Notes: a model not told the origin generated them from the letters alone. DNA of 64,000 bases from an uncultured Pseudomonadales bacterium (GCA_938091935.1 CALKNV010000018.1:62001-126000), one strand, 5' to 3'; shown: positions 43,795 to 53,926, counted from the first letter of the stretch. Made by a program: numbers and translations.

Positions 43795-44341
43795 CTCACT
43801 CTCCGGCACCAATACCCGATGGCTGCGCTCGGCAGCCTTCTGGGTATGGGCGGTCTGTGCCTGTCTGATCGCCAATTCTACTAGCCTCGCACATCAGCAA
43901 AAGAATGCCGTTACCCGAATTCTGTTCAATGAGAATACGGGCAATATCGAAGTCATGCATCGCTTCTTTATTCACGATGCCGAGCACGCAGCTGGTGTAA
44001 TTTTTGGCGAGCGCCAGACCCTGGCTGAATCCAGCGAATCCAGGCAACTCTTTAGTAGCTATGTGATGAATCGCTTCTCAGTTGAAGTAACCTATAGTGA
44101 TGGCAGTCGCGAGGAATTGACGCTTAACTACGTGGGGGAGGAGATTGACGGCCAATTCCTCTGGGTATACCAGGAAATTCCGGTAGTAGAGAATGTCGCC
44201 AGCATGACGATTGTCAATATGGCGCTCCGGGACGTGTGGTCAGATCAATCAAACCTGGTCAATATCGAGCGTGATGACAGGATCTACAGCCTCACTTTTG
44301 ATGGCGCCAGAGAAGTGCTTAGCATTGAGCTGGGCGCTTGA
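43775..44341 (+). CDS. Secreted DUF6702-family protein
   Basis: A 188-residue exported protein. ATG at 43775 is chosen because AAGG precedes it; ATG 43769 is an alternative and both overlap the end of the M1 gene. The signal peptide ends near TSLAHQQ. The mature domain matches DUF6702: HQQKNAVTRILFNENTGNIEVMHRFFIHD (quoted in part), AVEV-like strands and LVNIERDDRIYSLTFDG near the end. This family is often found next to M1 peptidases in marine bacteria, and the overlap here indicates translational coupling, so the pair probably act together in the periplasm. Its role is unknown. Confidence 0.85.
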   Translation: MRIQSSNSLSGTNTRWLRSAAFWVWAVCACLIANSTSLAHQQKNAVTRILFNENTGNIEVMHRFFIHDAEHAAGVIFGERQTLAESSESRQLFSSYVMNRFSVEVTYSDGSREELTLNYVGEEIDGQFLWVYQEIPVVENVASMTIVNMALRDVWSDQSNLVNIERDDRIYSLTFDGAREVLSIELGA

Positions 44342-44438
44342 CCTGAAGCTAATCCCAAATTAGTTTGTGCTAATAGTTTGCTCCAAGCGCTGACAGCAAC
44401 AACCAACAAACAAACCCATTCTAGCGGCAGGCCTGATC

Positions 44439-45548
44439 TTGATTATCTTCCGTTACCTGTCAAAACAAATTCTGCAAATTGTTGCGGTAGTCACTTCTGT
44501 TCTATTGGTGGTGGCCCTAACCGGTCGCTTTATCCAGTATCTGGGTGACGCTGTCGCCGGCGAGAAAGCGCCAGACATCCTGCTTTTGCTGATGCTTTAT
44601 CGCATTCCGGAATTCCTGTTAGTCATCATACCTCTCGCGCTCTTTCTGGCAATCATACTCGCCTACGGGCGCATGTATGCGGACAACGAGATGGTAATTC
44701 TCATGAGCTCGGGATTCAGCCAGAAACGCTTACTGCTCAACTCCCTTGGCGTTGCCTCCATCATTATGGTGCTGGTCGCCGGGATCAGTTTCTATCTGGC
44801 ACCTGAAGGGCTTCGCAACGGCGAGCAACTCAAGCTCAGCCAGAGTCAGTTGACCGAGGTGGACCTGATCGTGGCTGGCCAGTTTCAGACTTTTGGAGGT
44901 GGAGAGCGGGTGACCTATACCGAGCGCGTAGGCATGGGAAGGCAGGGTGACAGGGAGTTGCAGAATGTATTCGTGGCACTCACGCCTTCTGGCCAAACTT
45001 CGGGTGAGCCACCTCGAATTATCATAGCCGATAGCGCCAGGCCCGAGATCGATAAGGAAACTGGCGCCCGGTTTATGCGTCTTGATAGCGTGCTGCAGTA
45101 CGATGGGACACCTGGCGCGGCGGATTTCAGCATTGGGCAGTTTGATGCCCAGGCCATTTTGCTGCCTGCGCCAGAAGAATTCGAAGAGGTTTTGGAAGAA
45201 TCGACGCTCGGCACTTCGGCCTTAATTGGTTCTCCTGATATTGCTCACCAGGCAGAGTTGCAGTGGCGCATTTCAGTCTTGCTGCTGATCCCTGTGATTA
45301 CCCTGATTGCGGTGCCGATGAGCAGGGTAAAACCCAGACAGGGCCGCTACAGCAAGCTGTTCCCGGCTGCACTGATTTATGTGGCGTATTTTATCTCCCT
45401 GGAATTCTGCCGCGATCGCATTGCTGAGGGCGAGCTCGATCCCGCTGTAGGTCTTTGGTGGGTGCACCTGGTGTTTGTCACATTTGGTGTGATTCTATTC
45501 CGGGCCGGGCCCGAGGGGCTTAAGCTTAAGCTGGGAGCAGGCTCATGA
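44439..45548 (+). CDS. lptF: LPS export permease LptF
   Basis: A 369-residue inner-membrane subunit of the LptB2FG ABC transporter that extracts lipopolysaccharide for transport to the outer membrane. It begins with TTG at 44439 giving MIIFRYLSKQI, the canonical LptF start. Six transmembrane helices are arranged three before and three after a 160-residue periplasmic beta-jellyroll domain. Conserved YGRMYADNEM, the coupling-helix region contacting LptB, is present. Its stop codon overlaps the lptG start (ATGA). Confidence 0.96.
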   Translation: MIIFRYLSKQILQIVAVVTSVLLVVALTGRFIQYLGDAVAGEKAPDILLLLMLYRIPEFLLVIIPLALFLAIILAYGRMYADNEMVILMSSGFSQKRLLLNSLGVASIIMVLVAGISFYLAPEGLRNGEQLKLSQSQLTEVDLIVAGQFQTFGGGERVTYTERVGMGRQGDRELQNVFVALTPSGQTSGEPPRIIIADSARPEIDKETGARFMRLDSVLQYDGTPGAADFSIGQFDAQAILLPAPEEFEEVLEESTLGTSALIGSPDIAHQAELQWRISVLLLIPVITLIAVPMSRVKPRQGRYSKLFPAALIYVAYFISLEFCRDRIAEGELDPAVGLWWVHLVFVTFGVILFRAGPEGLKLKLGAGS

Positions 45549-46621
45549 AGCTGTTGGACAATCATGTTCGAGTAGCGGTGCTGCTGTCCATGGCGGTGGT
45601 CCTGGGCGTTACCGTATCCCTGGACCTGATTTTTTCGCTGATCGATGAATTGGGCGAGTCCGGTGTGGATTACAGCATAGGCAATGCATTGCTGTATGTC
45701 ATTATGACGACCCCGACCAGCATCTACGAGTTGATGCCTTATGCGGCTCTGGGCGGCGCTTTGATCGGTCTTGGCGTGCTGGCTTCCAACAATGAGCTGG
45801 TGGTGATGCAGTCCGTGGGAATTCACAAGTGGCGGATTGTGACGGCGGTGCTGAAACCGACGCTGCTGGTGATGCTGATAGGATTGGTGCTTGGCGAATT
45901 CGTTTCGCCGCCCCTGGAGCAGATCGCCAACTCAAATAAGGCGATTCAGCAGAGTGGTTCTGATTCAATCAATCCCGAGGCTGGCACCTGGCGTAAGGTG
46001 GGCAATGAATATATCCATATCAATGCGATTGCCCCCGGCGGTGAAGAGCTTATCGGGGTAAGTCGCTATACCGTTAACGATCAGCGTGAACTGGTGTCTG
46101 CGAGTTTTGCAGAGGCGGGAGAGTATGTGAGAACTGAGACGGGAGGCTACTGGCGCCTGCTAAATGTCAGTCAGAGTCTGATGAATGGTTCGACAATTAT
46201 CACGGGTGATTATTTGCAGGAAGACTGGGAGGCTGATTTGTCGCCTGAGTTGCTCAGCGTGCTCCTGGTCGAGCCGGATAAACAATCCATCTCTGGCCTG
46301 TTTCAATTTGCCCAATACTTTGAATCGGAGGGCCTGGATAGTGGTGTCTATTTCCTGGCCTTCTGGAAGAAGCTGCTGCAGCCGCTTTCAACACTGGTGC
46401 TGGTCATCCTGGCGGTCTCGTTCGTGTTCGGTCCTCTGCGCGAGGCCACCATGGGCTATCGCATTTTTATCGCAATCAGTATCGGTCTCGCCTTCACTAC
46501 AGTGCAGCGCATGATGGAGCCAGTCAGCCTGATTTATGGTTTCAGTCCACTCATGGCGGTGCTAACACCAATCTTGCTGTGTGCCGGAGCAGGTGCGCTG
46601 CTGATGCGGCGCGTTGCCTGA
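45545..46621 (+). CDS. lptG: LPS export permease LptG
   Basis: A 358-residue partner of LptF with the same 3+3 transmembrane layout and periplasmic beta-jellyroll. The coupling-helix region is YAALGGALIGLGVLASNNELVVM, and FVFGPLREATMGYRIFIAI near the end is strongly conserved. It is translationally coupled to lptF by a 4-bp overlap and its own end overlaps the next gene by 8 bp, so all three probably form one operon. Function as for LptF; LptB, LptA and LptC are not in the window. Confidence 0.96.
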   Translation: MKLLDNHVRVAVLLSMAVVLGVTVSLDLIFSLIDELGESGVDYSIGNALLYVIMTTPTSIYELMPYAALGGALIGLGVLASNNELVVMQSVGIHKWRIVTAVLKPTLLVMLIGLVLGEFVSPPLEQIANSNKAIQQSGSDSINPEAGTWRKVGNEYIHINAIAPGGEELIGVSRYTVNDQRELVSASFAEAGEYVRTETGGYWRLLNVSQSLMNGSTIITGDYLQEDWEADLSPELLSVLLVEPDKQSISGLFQFAQYFESEGLDSGVYFLAFWKKLLQPLSTLVLVILAVSFVFGPLREATMGYRIFIAISIGLAFTTVQRMMEPVSLIYGFSPLMAVLTPILLCAGAGALLMRRVA

Positions 46622-48893
46622 GCCACTGTTTCGCGCCGTGAATGAATCCGTTATTAGTAATTCTTCTGCCAATGCTGCTAAGGACAGTTCTGCATTCGTG
46701 GTGGGTAAATATGAAGGTGTGATTATTAATGCCTTTCGCTGCGAGGAGCTCAGCCAGGCACTCGCGCAGTTACCTGACTTGCTTCAAGCGCCAGATGCTG
46801 AACTGATTGCTGGCGGTCGCAATCAGAATGTCAGGCTAACGCTGCCATTTCAGGATGGAAGAATTGCGGTACTGGTAAAGTCTTTTGGTAAACAAAAGCG
46901 CTGGAAAGACTATGTCGATATTCATTATCGAAAAACCAAGGCGCAGCGATCCTTTGAAGCGGCACAGCATCTTAAAACCCATAAGATTGGGACTCCCGCC
47001 CCTGTGGCTTTTCTGGAGCGACGTCGCGGCAATCTGCTGGAGGAGAGCTATTTTATCAGCCTGTTTGAAGAACAGGTGATCAGCTTTCACGATCAGATTA
47101 TCGACACCTTGAATCGTAAACCTAGCTGCAGTGAACTGGCGCCGATGCTCGCGCAGGTCGCTGAGTTGTGTCGCGGCATGCATGACGCGGGATACATACA
47201 TCACGACCTTGGCAATCAGAATATTCTCTTGCCTCAGGGGCAAGGAAGCGATTTAGGTAGTGCTCAAATAATCGACCTCAATCGTGGGCGAATCTTTCCT
47301 GAGCTCAGTATGCGTCAGCGCGGCCAGGACCTATCCCGTCTGAATTTGCCTTCTGAACTGATGCAGATGTTTCTGGATATTTACTGGGGCAAGCCAGCGC
47401 CAAAGGCATTGAGGACCTGGCATCGTCGCTATGTCGGTTTATTTAGCATTCGGGCCAATACACGAAGGCTCCGACACCCGTTTCGGGAAGCGCGCCTCGC
47501 CAGAGAACAGAAACTGCATCCTGAGGCGAGAGCTTTTCCGGCACCGCGTGATATCTGGATATGGGACGACAGGTCCGACCAGGCTTTTTCCGCGCTGGAG
47601 CGTAAAGAGCGGGTACGACTCTATCCACGTGGGCGCAGTTGGCGCATGCTCAAATCTACCGTTGCCGCGGTCTGGTCATTGCGGAAGTACTATCGATCAA
47701 GCAAGGCGCGCGCCTTTTCAGCACCGGTAAAACTCAAGGATAGGCTTGGAGTCGCCCTGGACCCGGATGGGAAATCGCAGGTTACTGAATTACAGCTTTT
47801 GAATAAGCTGGGCACAGTGCCTATCTTGCTGAGATTCTGTCACCACGAAGGGCGATCGCGCTGGCATGAGCAGGCTGACCTGGTGAAACAACTTTTTGCT
47901 ACCGGACACGAGGTTAAGATTGCGCTGGTACAGGACCGGCGGGCATTGCAGGAGCCAGGTGCCTGGTGCCAGTTTGTGTACGAAGTGCTTGAACTTACCC
48001 ATGAGCATATCGCCGCGGTGGAATTCGGTCACGCCATCAATCGCGTGAAGTGGGGAATTTGGGATTTTGAGGAATTAAAGAGCATGTATGCGCCGCTGAT
48101 AGAGCTAGGCAAGCGCTATCCTGAGGTGAACATCACCGGCCCAGCCACCATCGATTTCGAGTATCCGTTCATGCTGGCTGCGATGCAGCAGTGGCCGCAA
48201 CAGGTGCCGGTCGCTGCAATATCCCATCATTTATATGTTGATCGTCGCGGCGCGCCAGAAAACCCCCAGAGTGGATTTAATGCCGTTGACAAGTTTGCGC
48301 TGGCGTCGGCTATTGCCAGCTATCTTAAGGTGCCGGATGGCAAGGTCGTCGTTTCTGAAGTGAACTGGCCCATTTCTGGGACTTCCATTTACTCGCCGGT
48401 TACGTCCCCTTTCGAGTATCGGCTGGCCAAGCCGGGAGAGGTGTCAGAAAACGGAGTAGATGAATTAAGCTATAGCGACTATATGCTGCGGTATATTGTG
48501 CTCGCCCTTTGTTCAGGTTTAGTTGATCGAGTGTTCTGGTGGCGTTTGGTCGCAAGAGGCTATGGCCTGGTGGATAAGAATGATGGCGGTGAACTGCGCG
48601 AGCGCCCGGCTTTTCTTGCGCTTCAACACTTCCTGCTCACTCTGGGTGATTCAACTTTTGTGCAAGCCAGTTTACCCGAGCAGCGGAACCAGCGGCATGG
48701 TCTCTACGAGTTCGCGTTTGAACGCCCAGATGGTGAACATCTCTTGCTGTGCTGGGCCCATGGCGCAGCCGTTGCGACACCAGTTCTCGATGCGGCGAGG
48801 ATAGAAGATGCAATGGGCAATTCTCTGGGGAGCATCCCGAAAAAACTTACCGGATCGCCGTTATATTTTCGCGACATTACTGGACTGGGTTAA
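46614..48893 (+). CDS. LPS-kinase-like domain fused to a glycosidase-like TIM-barrel domain
   Basis: A 759-residue protein starting at TTG 46614, overlapping the lptG stop by 8 bp (a GTG at 46638 is an alternative). Residues about 40-320 are an InaA/WaaP/Kdo-kinase-like kinase: the catalytic loop is HHDLGNQN (His196 to Asn203) and IIDLNRGRI supplies the metal-binding Asp. Residues about 380-720 resemble a clan GH-A glycoside hydrolase barrel: EFGHAINRVKWGIW, HHLYVDRRGAP, VVVSEVNWP and VFWWRLVARGYGLVD. The Glu in VVVSEVNWP would be the nucleophile, but the general-acid Glu expected after Asn in the first motif is replaced by Arg. Location next to lptFG suggests LPS core modification. The two-domain reading is firm, the activities inferred. 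Confidence 0.88.
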   Translation: MPEPLFRAVNESVISNSSANAAKDSSAFVVGKYEGVIINAFRCEELSQALAQLPDLLQAPDAELIAGGRNQNVRLTLPFQDGRIAVLVKSFGKQKRWKDYVDIHYRKTKAQRSFEAAQHLKTHKIGTPAPVAFLERRRGNLLEESYFISLFEEQVISFHDQIIDTLNRKPSCSELAPMLAQVAELCRGMHDAGYIHHDLGNQNILLPQGQGSDLGSAQIIDLNRGRIFPELSMRQRGQDLSRLNLPSELMQMFLDIYWGKPAPKALRTWHRRYVGLFSIRANTRRLRHPFREARLAREQKLHPEARAFPAPRDIWIWDDRSDQAFSALERKERVRLYPRGRSWRMLKSTVAAVWSLRKYYRSSKARAFSAPVKLKDRLGVALDPDGKSQVTELQLLNKLGTVPILLRFCHHEGRSRWHEQADLVKQLFATGHEVKIALVQDRRALQEPGAWCQFVYEVLELTHEHIAAVEFGHAINRVKWGIWDFEELKSMYAPLIELGKRYPEVNITGPATIDFEYPFMLAAMQQWPQQVPVAAISHHLYVDRRGAPENPQSGFNAVDKFALASAIASYLKVPDGKVVVSEVNWPISGTSIYSPVTSPFEYRLAKPGEVSENGVDELSYSDYMLRYIVLALCSGLVDRVFWWRLVARGYGLVDKNDGGELRERPAFLALQHFLLTLGDSTFVQASLPEQRNQRHGLYEFAFERPDGEHLLLCWAHGAAVATPVLDAARIEDAMGNSLGSIPKKLTGSPLYFRDITGLG

Positions 48894-49024
48894 AATTACG
48901 GTCAGGAAATGGATTGCCACGCTGCCCTGTCTGGCGGAATTACTATGCTTTCTCATCAACGTAACCAACTATACTGCCGTTATCCGTTACAACTAATTCA
49001 GAAAACCCTGTCTACCGGAATTCA

Positions 49025-50725
49025 ATGTCTACTAACAAGCCAATTTATATCTCCTACGCCGGCCCTTCCTTATTGGAAACCCCATTGCTGAACAAGGGCT
49101 CTGCTTTTTCGCCGGAAGAGCGGCGCAACTTCAATTTGATTGGCTTGCTGCCACCGGTTTACGAAAGCATTGATGAGCAAGTGGAGCGCTGTTATCACCA
49201 GTACAGCAGTTTTGATGAGCCTATCAACAAGCACATCTACCTACGCGCCGTGCAGGACAATAACGAAACGCTATTCTACCGCCTGTTATCTGAGCACCTG
49301 GTGGAAATGCTGCCGATTATTTACACCCCAACAGTCGGCGATGCCTGTGAGGAATTCTCGGATATCTACCGCAGTGCTCGTGGCATCTTCGTCTCCTATG
49401 GCGAGCGTGAATACATGGATGAGATTCTCCGGAGCGTAACCAAGGATAAGGTCAAGGTTGTGGTAGTCACCGACGGCGAGCGGGTGTTGGGACTCGGCGA
49501 CCAGGGCATTGGCGGTATGGGTATCGCCATTGGCAAGCTCTCACTCTACACCGCCTGCGGTGGTATTTCTCCTGCCTACACCTTGCCGGTCGCGCTGGAC
49601 GTTGGCACCAACAATCAAGAGGCGCTGGAAGATCCCATGTACATGGGTATGCGTCACCCTCGCATCGGCAAGGACGAATACAATGCATTCGTCGACCAGT
49701 TCATCGACGCAGTGCAGGCCCGCTGGCCCGGCGTCATGATTCAGTTTGAAGACTTTGCCCAGCCCAATGCTATGCCCTTGTTGCAGCGACATCGCGAGCG
49801 GGTTTGCTGTTTTAATGATGATATTCAGGGCACCGCCGCTATCACTCTGGGTTCCCTGCTCGCGGCCTGCAAAAAGAAGGGCGAGCTGTTGCGCGATCAA
49901 CGCCTGGTTTTTGTCGGTGCCGGCTCCGCTGGCAGCGGTATCGCGGAACTCATAATCGCCGCCATGGTTACCCAGGGTCTGGACGAAGCGACTGCGCGCA
50001 GCCAGATTTATATGGTCGACAAAAACGGCCTGCTGGTAGAAGACGCGCCGGGCCTGACAGATTTTCAGGCGCGGCTGGTACAGTCAAAGGCGGCGATTGC
50101 AGGTTGGGAGTTGAGCGGCGACAACCCCTATCCGGGTCTGCTGGATGTGGTTGTTAACGCCAGGGCTACAGCGTTGATTGGTGCCTCTGGCATTCCCGGA
50201 CTATTCACTGAAACCGTTATCAAAGGCATGCATGCACAGTGCGCCATGCCAATCATATTCCCGCTAAGTAATCCCTCACGCTTGGTGGAAGCTCATCCTG
50301 CCCAGGTGATGGAGTGGACCCGGGGAGAGGCGATAGTTGCTACCGGAAGCCCGTTTGGATCGGTCGAATACGACGGTCGCCAGTTCGAGATTTCGCAGTG
50401 TAATAACAGCTATATCTTTCCCGGCATCGGTCTTGGCGTAATCTCTGTCAAGGCATCGCGTATCACCGATGAGATGCTGATGGTGGCGAGCATGACGCTT
50501 GCGGAACTGGTGCCTGAATCATCCGATCCAACCGTGGGGATTCTGCCTCCGCTTACTTCGCTCACCGATATCAGTAAGAAGATAGCGTTTGCCGTCGGCA
50601 AGGTTGCCCAGGCCGAAGGTTGGGCCCTGCAAACCAGCGAAGAGGAGTTAAAGGGGCATATTGAGCGGAATTTCTGGGTGCCGGAGTACCGCGAATACCG
50701 ACGGGTGGCGATGCGCGCTCGCTAG
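49025..50725 (+). CDS. maeA: NAD-dependent malic enzyme
   Basis: A 566-residue enzyme that oxidatively decarboxylates malate to pyruvate. Signatures are [51 protein letters not shown], the metal-binding [10 protein letters not shown] and FNDDIQGTA, and the dinucleotide motif [13 protein letters not shown]. Length and motifs match SfcA/MaeA of enteric bacteria. The cofactor preference (NAD) is by family. Together with PycAB this gives the cell both directions of the C3-C4 node. Single-gene unit. Confidence 0.95.
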   Translation: MSTNKPIYISYAGPSLLETPLLNKGSAFSPEERRNFNLIGLLPPVYESIDEQVERCYHQYSSFDEPINKHIYLRAVQDNNETLFYRLLSEHLVEMLPIIYTPTVGDACEEFSDIYRSARGIFVSYGEREYMDEILRSVTKDKVKVVVVTDGERVLGLGDQGIGGMGIAIGKLSLYTACGGISPAYTLPVALDVGTNNQEALEDPMYMGMRHPRIGKDEYNAFVDQFIDAVQARWPGVMIQFEDFAQPNAMPLLQRHRERVCCFNDDIQGTAAITLGSLLAACKKKGELLRDQRLVFVGAGSAGSGIAELIIAAMVTQGLDEATARSQIYMVDKNGLLVEDAPGLTDFQARLVQSKAAIAGWELSGDNPYPGLLDVVVNARATALIGASGIPGLFTETVIKGMHAQCAMPIIFPLSNPSRLVEAHPAQVMEWTRGEAIVATGSPFGSVEYDGRQFEISQCNNSYIFPGIGLGVISVKASRITDEMLMVASMTLAELVPESSDPTVGILPPLTSLTDISKKIAFAVGKVAQAEGWALQTSEEELKGHIERNFWVPEYREYRRVAMRAR

Positions 50726-50769
50726 CCGGGCGTGACAGCAGTTTCGCAATGACTCAAGAATGGCTGCTG

Positions 50770-51573
50770 CTAAGGCGCGGTCTGCCCCTGCGGCGTGTCG
50801 AATAGCTTGCCGCGCTTTTCGAAATGAAACTCTTCCAACTTGATGTCGTCCAGGCCAACCTGGTCGAATGGATCTTCCATCGCATCCTGCACGTTATAAA
50901 GCGAAATCAGGATGAAGCCGTGGATCATTGCGAGGCAATAGACCACCAATGATGAACTGGCAGCCAGATCATTAACCAGGGTAGGGATAAACACGAACGG
51001 GAAGACGTAGATAAAGACGAGGCAATAGGCCCGCAAGCTGATGGGCGTGCCATGCATCTTCAGCCCCACAGTGTTTTCAATGCTCTCATCCACATCCTTT
51101 AGAAAGCGAATGATCTTCATGGAAACGCCATTTGAGATCGCATCCCGGTTCTCGTTGACGAATTCAAAGACTTCATTAAGCTGATCTCGCACGGCCTGCT
51201 GGTCGTATCGATCCCCCCGTAGAGAATCCATAAAAATGCGCGATACGGAATTCAGGTGTTCTGCTACGAAGCGCTTGCTCTCAGCGCTGAGCTTGTCGTT
51301 GTTGGCAAAGCAATAGTAGGTGGCATTAAGCGAGGACTTGAAGCGACTCAGCAGCTTGATCACGCTGTCACGTTTTTTGAAGGCTTCCCGGATGGTAAAG
51401 ACTAGCGGGAAAATTACAGCAATGCTGAACAGGGTCACGTTCAGATTGTAATGGAAATCATAGAGGTAGCAGACATAGGTAATCGTCAGACACAGCAGCA
51501 GCACGGCGCCTGTCTTACGGTCGATGATAGCTATGTATTTTTGCAAGAAGTTATTGTGTGGATCTGAAGCCAT
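50770..51573 (-). CDS. Bestrophin-like membrane protein
   Basis: A 267-residue protein with a hydrophobic segment near residues 22-60 and another pair near 185-240, separated by a soluble helical region. The C-terminal NVQDAMEDPFDQVG resembles the conserved E-N/D-P-F motif after the last helix of bacterial bestrophins (UPF0187), which are anion or cation channels. The N-terminal aromatic-rich neck sequence of classical bestrophins is not obvious. The assignment is tentative. It is convergent with malic enzyme. Confidence 0.65.
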   Translation of the reverse strand: MASDPHNNFLQKYIAIIDRKTGAVLLLCLTITYVCYLYDFHYNLNVTLFSIAVIFPLVFTIREAFKKRDSVIKLLSRFKSSLNATYYCFANNDKLSAESKRFVAEHLNSVSRIFMDSLRGDRYDQQAVRDQLNEVFEFVNENRDAISNGVSMKIIRFLKDVDESIENTVGLKMHGTPISLRAYCLVFIYVFPFVFIPTLVNDLAASSSLVVYCLAMIHGFILISLYNVQDAMEDPFDQVGLDDIKLEEFHFEKRGKLFDTPQGQTAP

Positions 51574-51679
51574 GGTCCGATGCTAATCAGTTCTGCGGTG
51601 TATGTAAATCGCCAGAAGCTGCGAAGCACGATATTTAAGTGTATTGCTACCGTTTTAAGCCGGGGGTACACTGGATGAC

Positions 51680-52768
51680 ATGCTAAATATCAAATCAGCG
51701 GTACAACATAGCGTCGGCTATGAGGGAGCAGCGCTTAAGCTTGCAGGCTGCGCAGGCTTGAGTCGGCTTGGCCTGTTCCTTTGCCTGGTCCTGCAGGGCT
51801 TTGCAAGCTCTGCCCAGATTGCAGAGCCAGACCCGCTGTTTGCGACCTTGGAGCCCCTGGTGATCACCCTGACCGGGCCGTTCGAGCGCATTGACGACGA
51901 GCGTGACAAGGAGCAGGAATACGAGGGCAGCCTGAGTTACGTGGATGGCGACGGGAGCACCGTCACCCTGGACGCCAGATTTGAGGTGCGGGGCAACTGG
52001 CGCCTTGATCCCTCAAACTGCAGTTACTCTCAGCTTTGGGTGGACCTGCGTCGAGGTCAGTTGCCGGGCACACTGTTTGAAAACCAGAATCGCTTGAAGC
52101 TGGTTGTACAGTGTAGGCGCCAGGACCGATACGCGGGCTATATTCAGCGCGAGCTGCAAGCCTATAGAATTTTTAGTCAGCTGAGTGAGCTCAATTTTGA
52201 TACCAGAGAGCTCATGGTGACCTACGTGGATAGTGAGGAAGAGGATTCCACTCGGACTCACTCTGCCTTCTTCATAGAGCACCAGAATCGTCTTTCCGAC
52301 CGTTTTCAAATGGCCGAAGTGGAAGCTAACCGTATCGAAGTAGCGTCGCTGGACCCATTGCAGGGTGCATTGGTATCCCTGTTCATGTACTTCGTGGGTA
52401 ACACCGACTTCTCGCTAGTGCAGGGTCCGCCGGATGATGAGTGCTGTCACAATTCCAAGTTATTGACTGTCGATGGGACCTACTACCCAATCCCCTATGA
52501 CTTTGACGCCTCGGGATTCATCGATGCCAGCTATGCGCCGGAACCACTGCCGCAGTTCAAGTTGCGCAGCAACCGCTCCCGACTGTACCGGGGCTTTTGC
52601 GTCGAGCCAGAGGTTTTTAATGAGGCGGTGGCGAGGTTTCGAGCCATTGAAGACGATGTAACAGCCATGGTGACGGAGCGGCGCAACGTCGGCTTTGTGG
52701 AGGACTTCTTTGAAACCCTCAACGATCCGCGGGATTTGGAACGTAATATCGCTGAAGAATGTCGCTAA
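51680..52768 (+). CDS. Secreted protein, possibly CotH-like
   Basis: A 362-residue protein with an N-terminal hydrophobic segment (residues about 30-46) ending near ASSAQ; the true start may be an internal one nearer the signal peptide. The body has RFEVRGNWR, QNRLKLVVQCR, IQRELQAYRIF, an acidic segment, YFVGNTDFS and PIPYDFDASGFID. This order (lysine strand, R-E-L-x-A-Y-R helix, N-x-D-F and late D-F-D) echoes the atypical protein kinase CotH, where D-x-D and N residues bind ATP-metal. I rate the resemblance as suggestive only. It is 39 bp upstream of the phosphatase gene at 52808, an interesting pairing if it is a kinase. Confidence 0.6.
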   Translation: MLNIKSAVQHSVGYEGAALKLAGCAGLSRLGLFLCLVLQGFASSAQIAEPDPLFATLEPLVITLTGPFERIDDERDKEQEYEGSLSYVDGDGSTVTLDARFEVRGNWRLDPSNCSYSQLWVDLRRGQLPGTLFENQNRLKLVVQCRRQDRYAGYIQRELQAYRIFSQLSELNFDTRELMVTYVDSEEEDSTRTHSAFFIEHQNRLSDRFQMAEVEANRIEVASLDPLQGALVSLFMYFVGNTDFSLVQGPPDDECCHNSKLLTVDGTYYPIPYDFDASGFIDASYAPEPLPQFKLRSNRSRLYRGFCVEPEVFNEAVARFRAIEDDVTAMVTERRNVGFVEDFFETLNDPRDLERNIAEECR

Positions 52769-52807
52769 ACAGTGTCTCTGATCAGTGTTTCTGACTGAAG
52801 GTCCCGA

Positions 52808-53926
52808 TTGACCAAGTCCATGTATCAGTTTTCTCGAATTATCTCCTTACTTTTTATTGCCTGCCTGGCGCCATTTCTGCATGCCCAGTCGGAATTCAGC
52901 GGCGTCGAGCGCATTGTGGCAGTGGGTGACGTTCATGGCGATTACGATGAATTCGTGAGGGTTCTGCGGGAAGCGGAATTGATCAATCGACGCCGTAACT
53001 GGATTGCCGGAGAGACGCACTTTGTGCAGGTCGGGGACCTGCCTGATCGCGGCCCTGACACCGACAAGATTGTCGAGTTACTGCAAAAACTTGAGCAACA
53101 GGCTGAGGAAGATGGCGGCAAAGTCCATGCCCTCATCGGTAATCACGAGGCCATGAACATGCAGGGTGACTTACGCTATGTGCACCCTGGCGAATACGAA
53201 GCGTTCCGCAGCAGCCGTTCGCGTCAATATCGCGACAATTATTATCTGCAAGTGCTGCAACAAAGGCAGTCAGAAGACCCGGAATTTGAGGCTAGCCCTG
53301 AGTTTCGCGAGGAGTTTGAGGCGCGATTTCCCCTTGGCTACGTTGAACATCGCCTGGCCTGGGCGCCGGCGGGTGAAATTGGCAGTTGGGTGTTACAGCA
53401 TAATGCGGTGGTGAAAATCGACCGCTATCTGTTTTTGCACGCGGGTCTGAGTCCTGCCGTGCTGGGAATGCCGTTGGAGGACATCAACCAGCAGATTCGT
53501 CACGAACTGGCGGGCAACCTGGGAGAAGAGCCGGGGCTGTCTGAAGCTGATGATGGACCGCTGTGGTATCGCGGTCTGGCGCAAAATGATGCGGCCACGG
53601 AGTTGGCTCATGTCGATGCGCTGCTGGCTTTCTATGATGTAGACCATATCGTGCTCGGTCATACGCCAGGCACCGGGGTGATTCTGCCGCGATTCGATGG
53701 CAAAGTATTGATCGTCGATACCGGGCTGTCCGCCTATTATGGAGCCCACGGCGCCAGTCTGTTGATTGAAGGCGATGAGATGGTTGCCCAGCAGGATGGC
53801 GAACGTTACCGGATACCGCAGGGTGAATCCCCCCTGCAATATCTGCGGGAGTTGGCGGCGCGAAAAGCAGACGCGCCCGCTGCGCTGCAGCGGCTAATCG
53901 ATCAGCTCAGCGCGCCAAGCAATTAG
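52808..53926 (+). CDS. Secreted Shewanella-like protein phosphatase (metallophosphoesterase)
   Basis: A 372-residue exported metallophosphoesterase. TTG at 52808 is supported by GAAGG seven bases before it; an ATG at 52820 is the alternative. The signal peptide ends near FLHAQ. PPP-type motifs are GDVHGDYDEF, GDLPDRGPD (with Leu-Pro in place of the usual Gln-Val), and GNHEAMN, plus a late HTPGTG histidine. This set matches the SLP1/2-type phosphatases first seen in Shewanella. Its substrate is a phosphoprotein or phosphate ester in the periplasm. It may be co-transcribed with the upstream CotH-like gene. Confidence 0.9.
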   Translation: MTKSMYQFSRIISLLFIACLAPFLHAQSEFSGVERIVAVGDVHGDYDEFVRVLREAELINRRRNWIAGETHFVQVGDLPDRGPDTDKIVELLQKLEQQAEEDGGKVHALIGNHEAMNMQGDLRYVHPGEYEAFRSSRSRQYRDNYYLQVLQQRQSEDPEFEASPEFREEFEARFPLGYVEHRLAWAPAGEIGSWVLQHNAVVKIDRYLFLHAGLSPAVLGMPLEDINQQIRHELAGNLGEEPGLSEADDGPLWYRGLAQNDAATELAHVDALLAFYDVDHIVLGHTPGTGVILPRFDGKVLIVDTGLSAYYGAHGASLLIEGDEMVAQQDGERYRIPQGESPLQYLRELAARKADAPAALQRLIDQLSAPSN

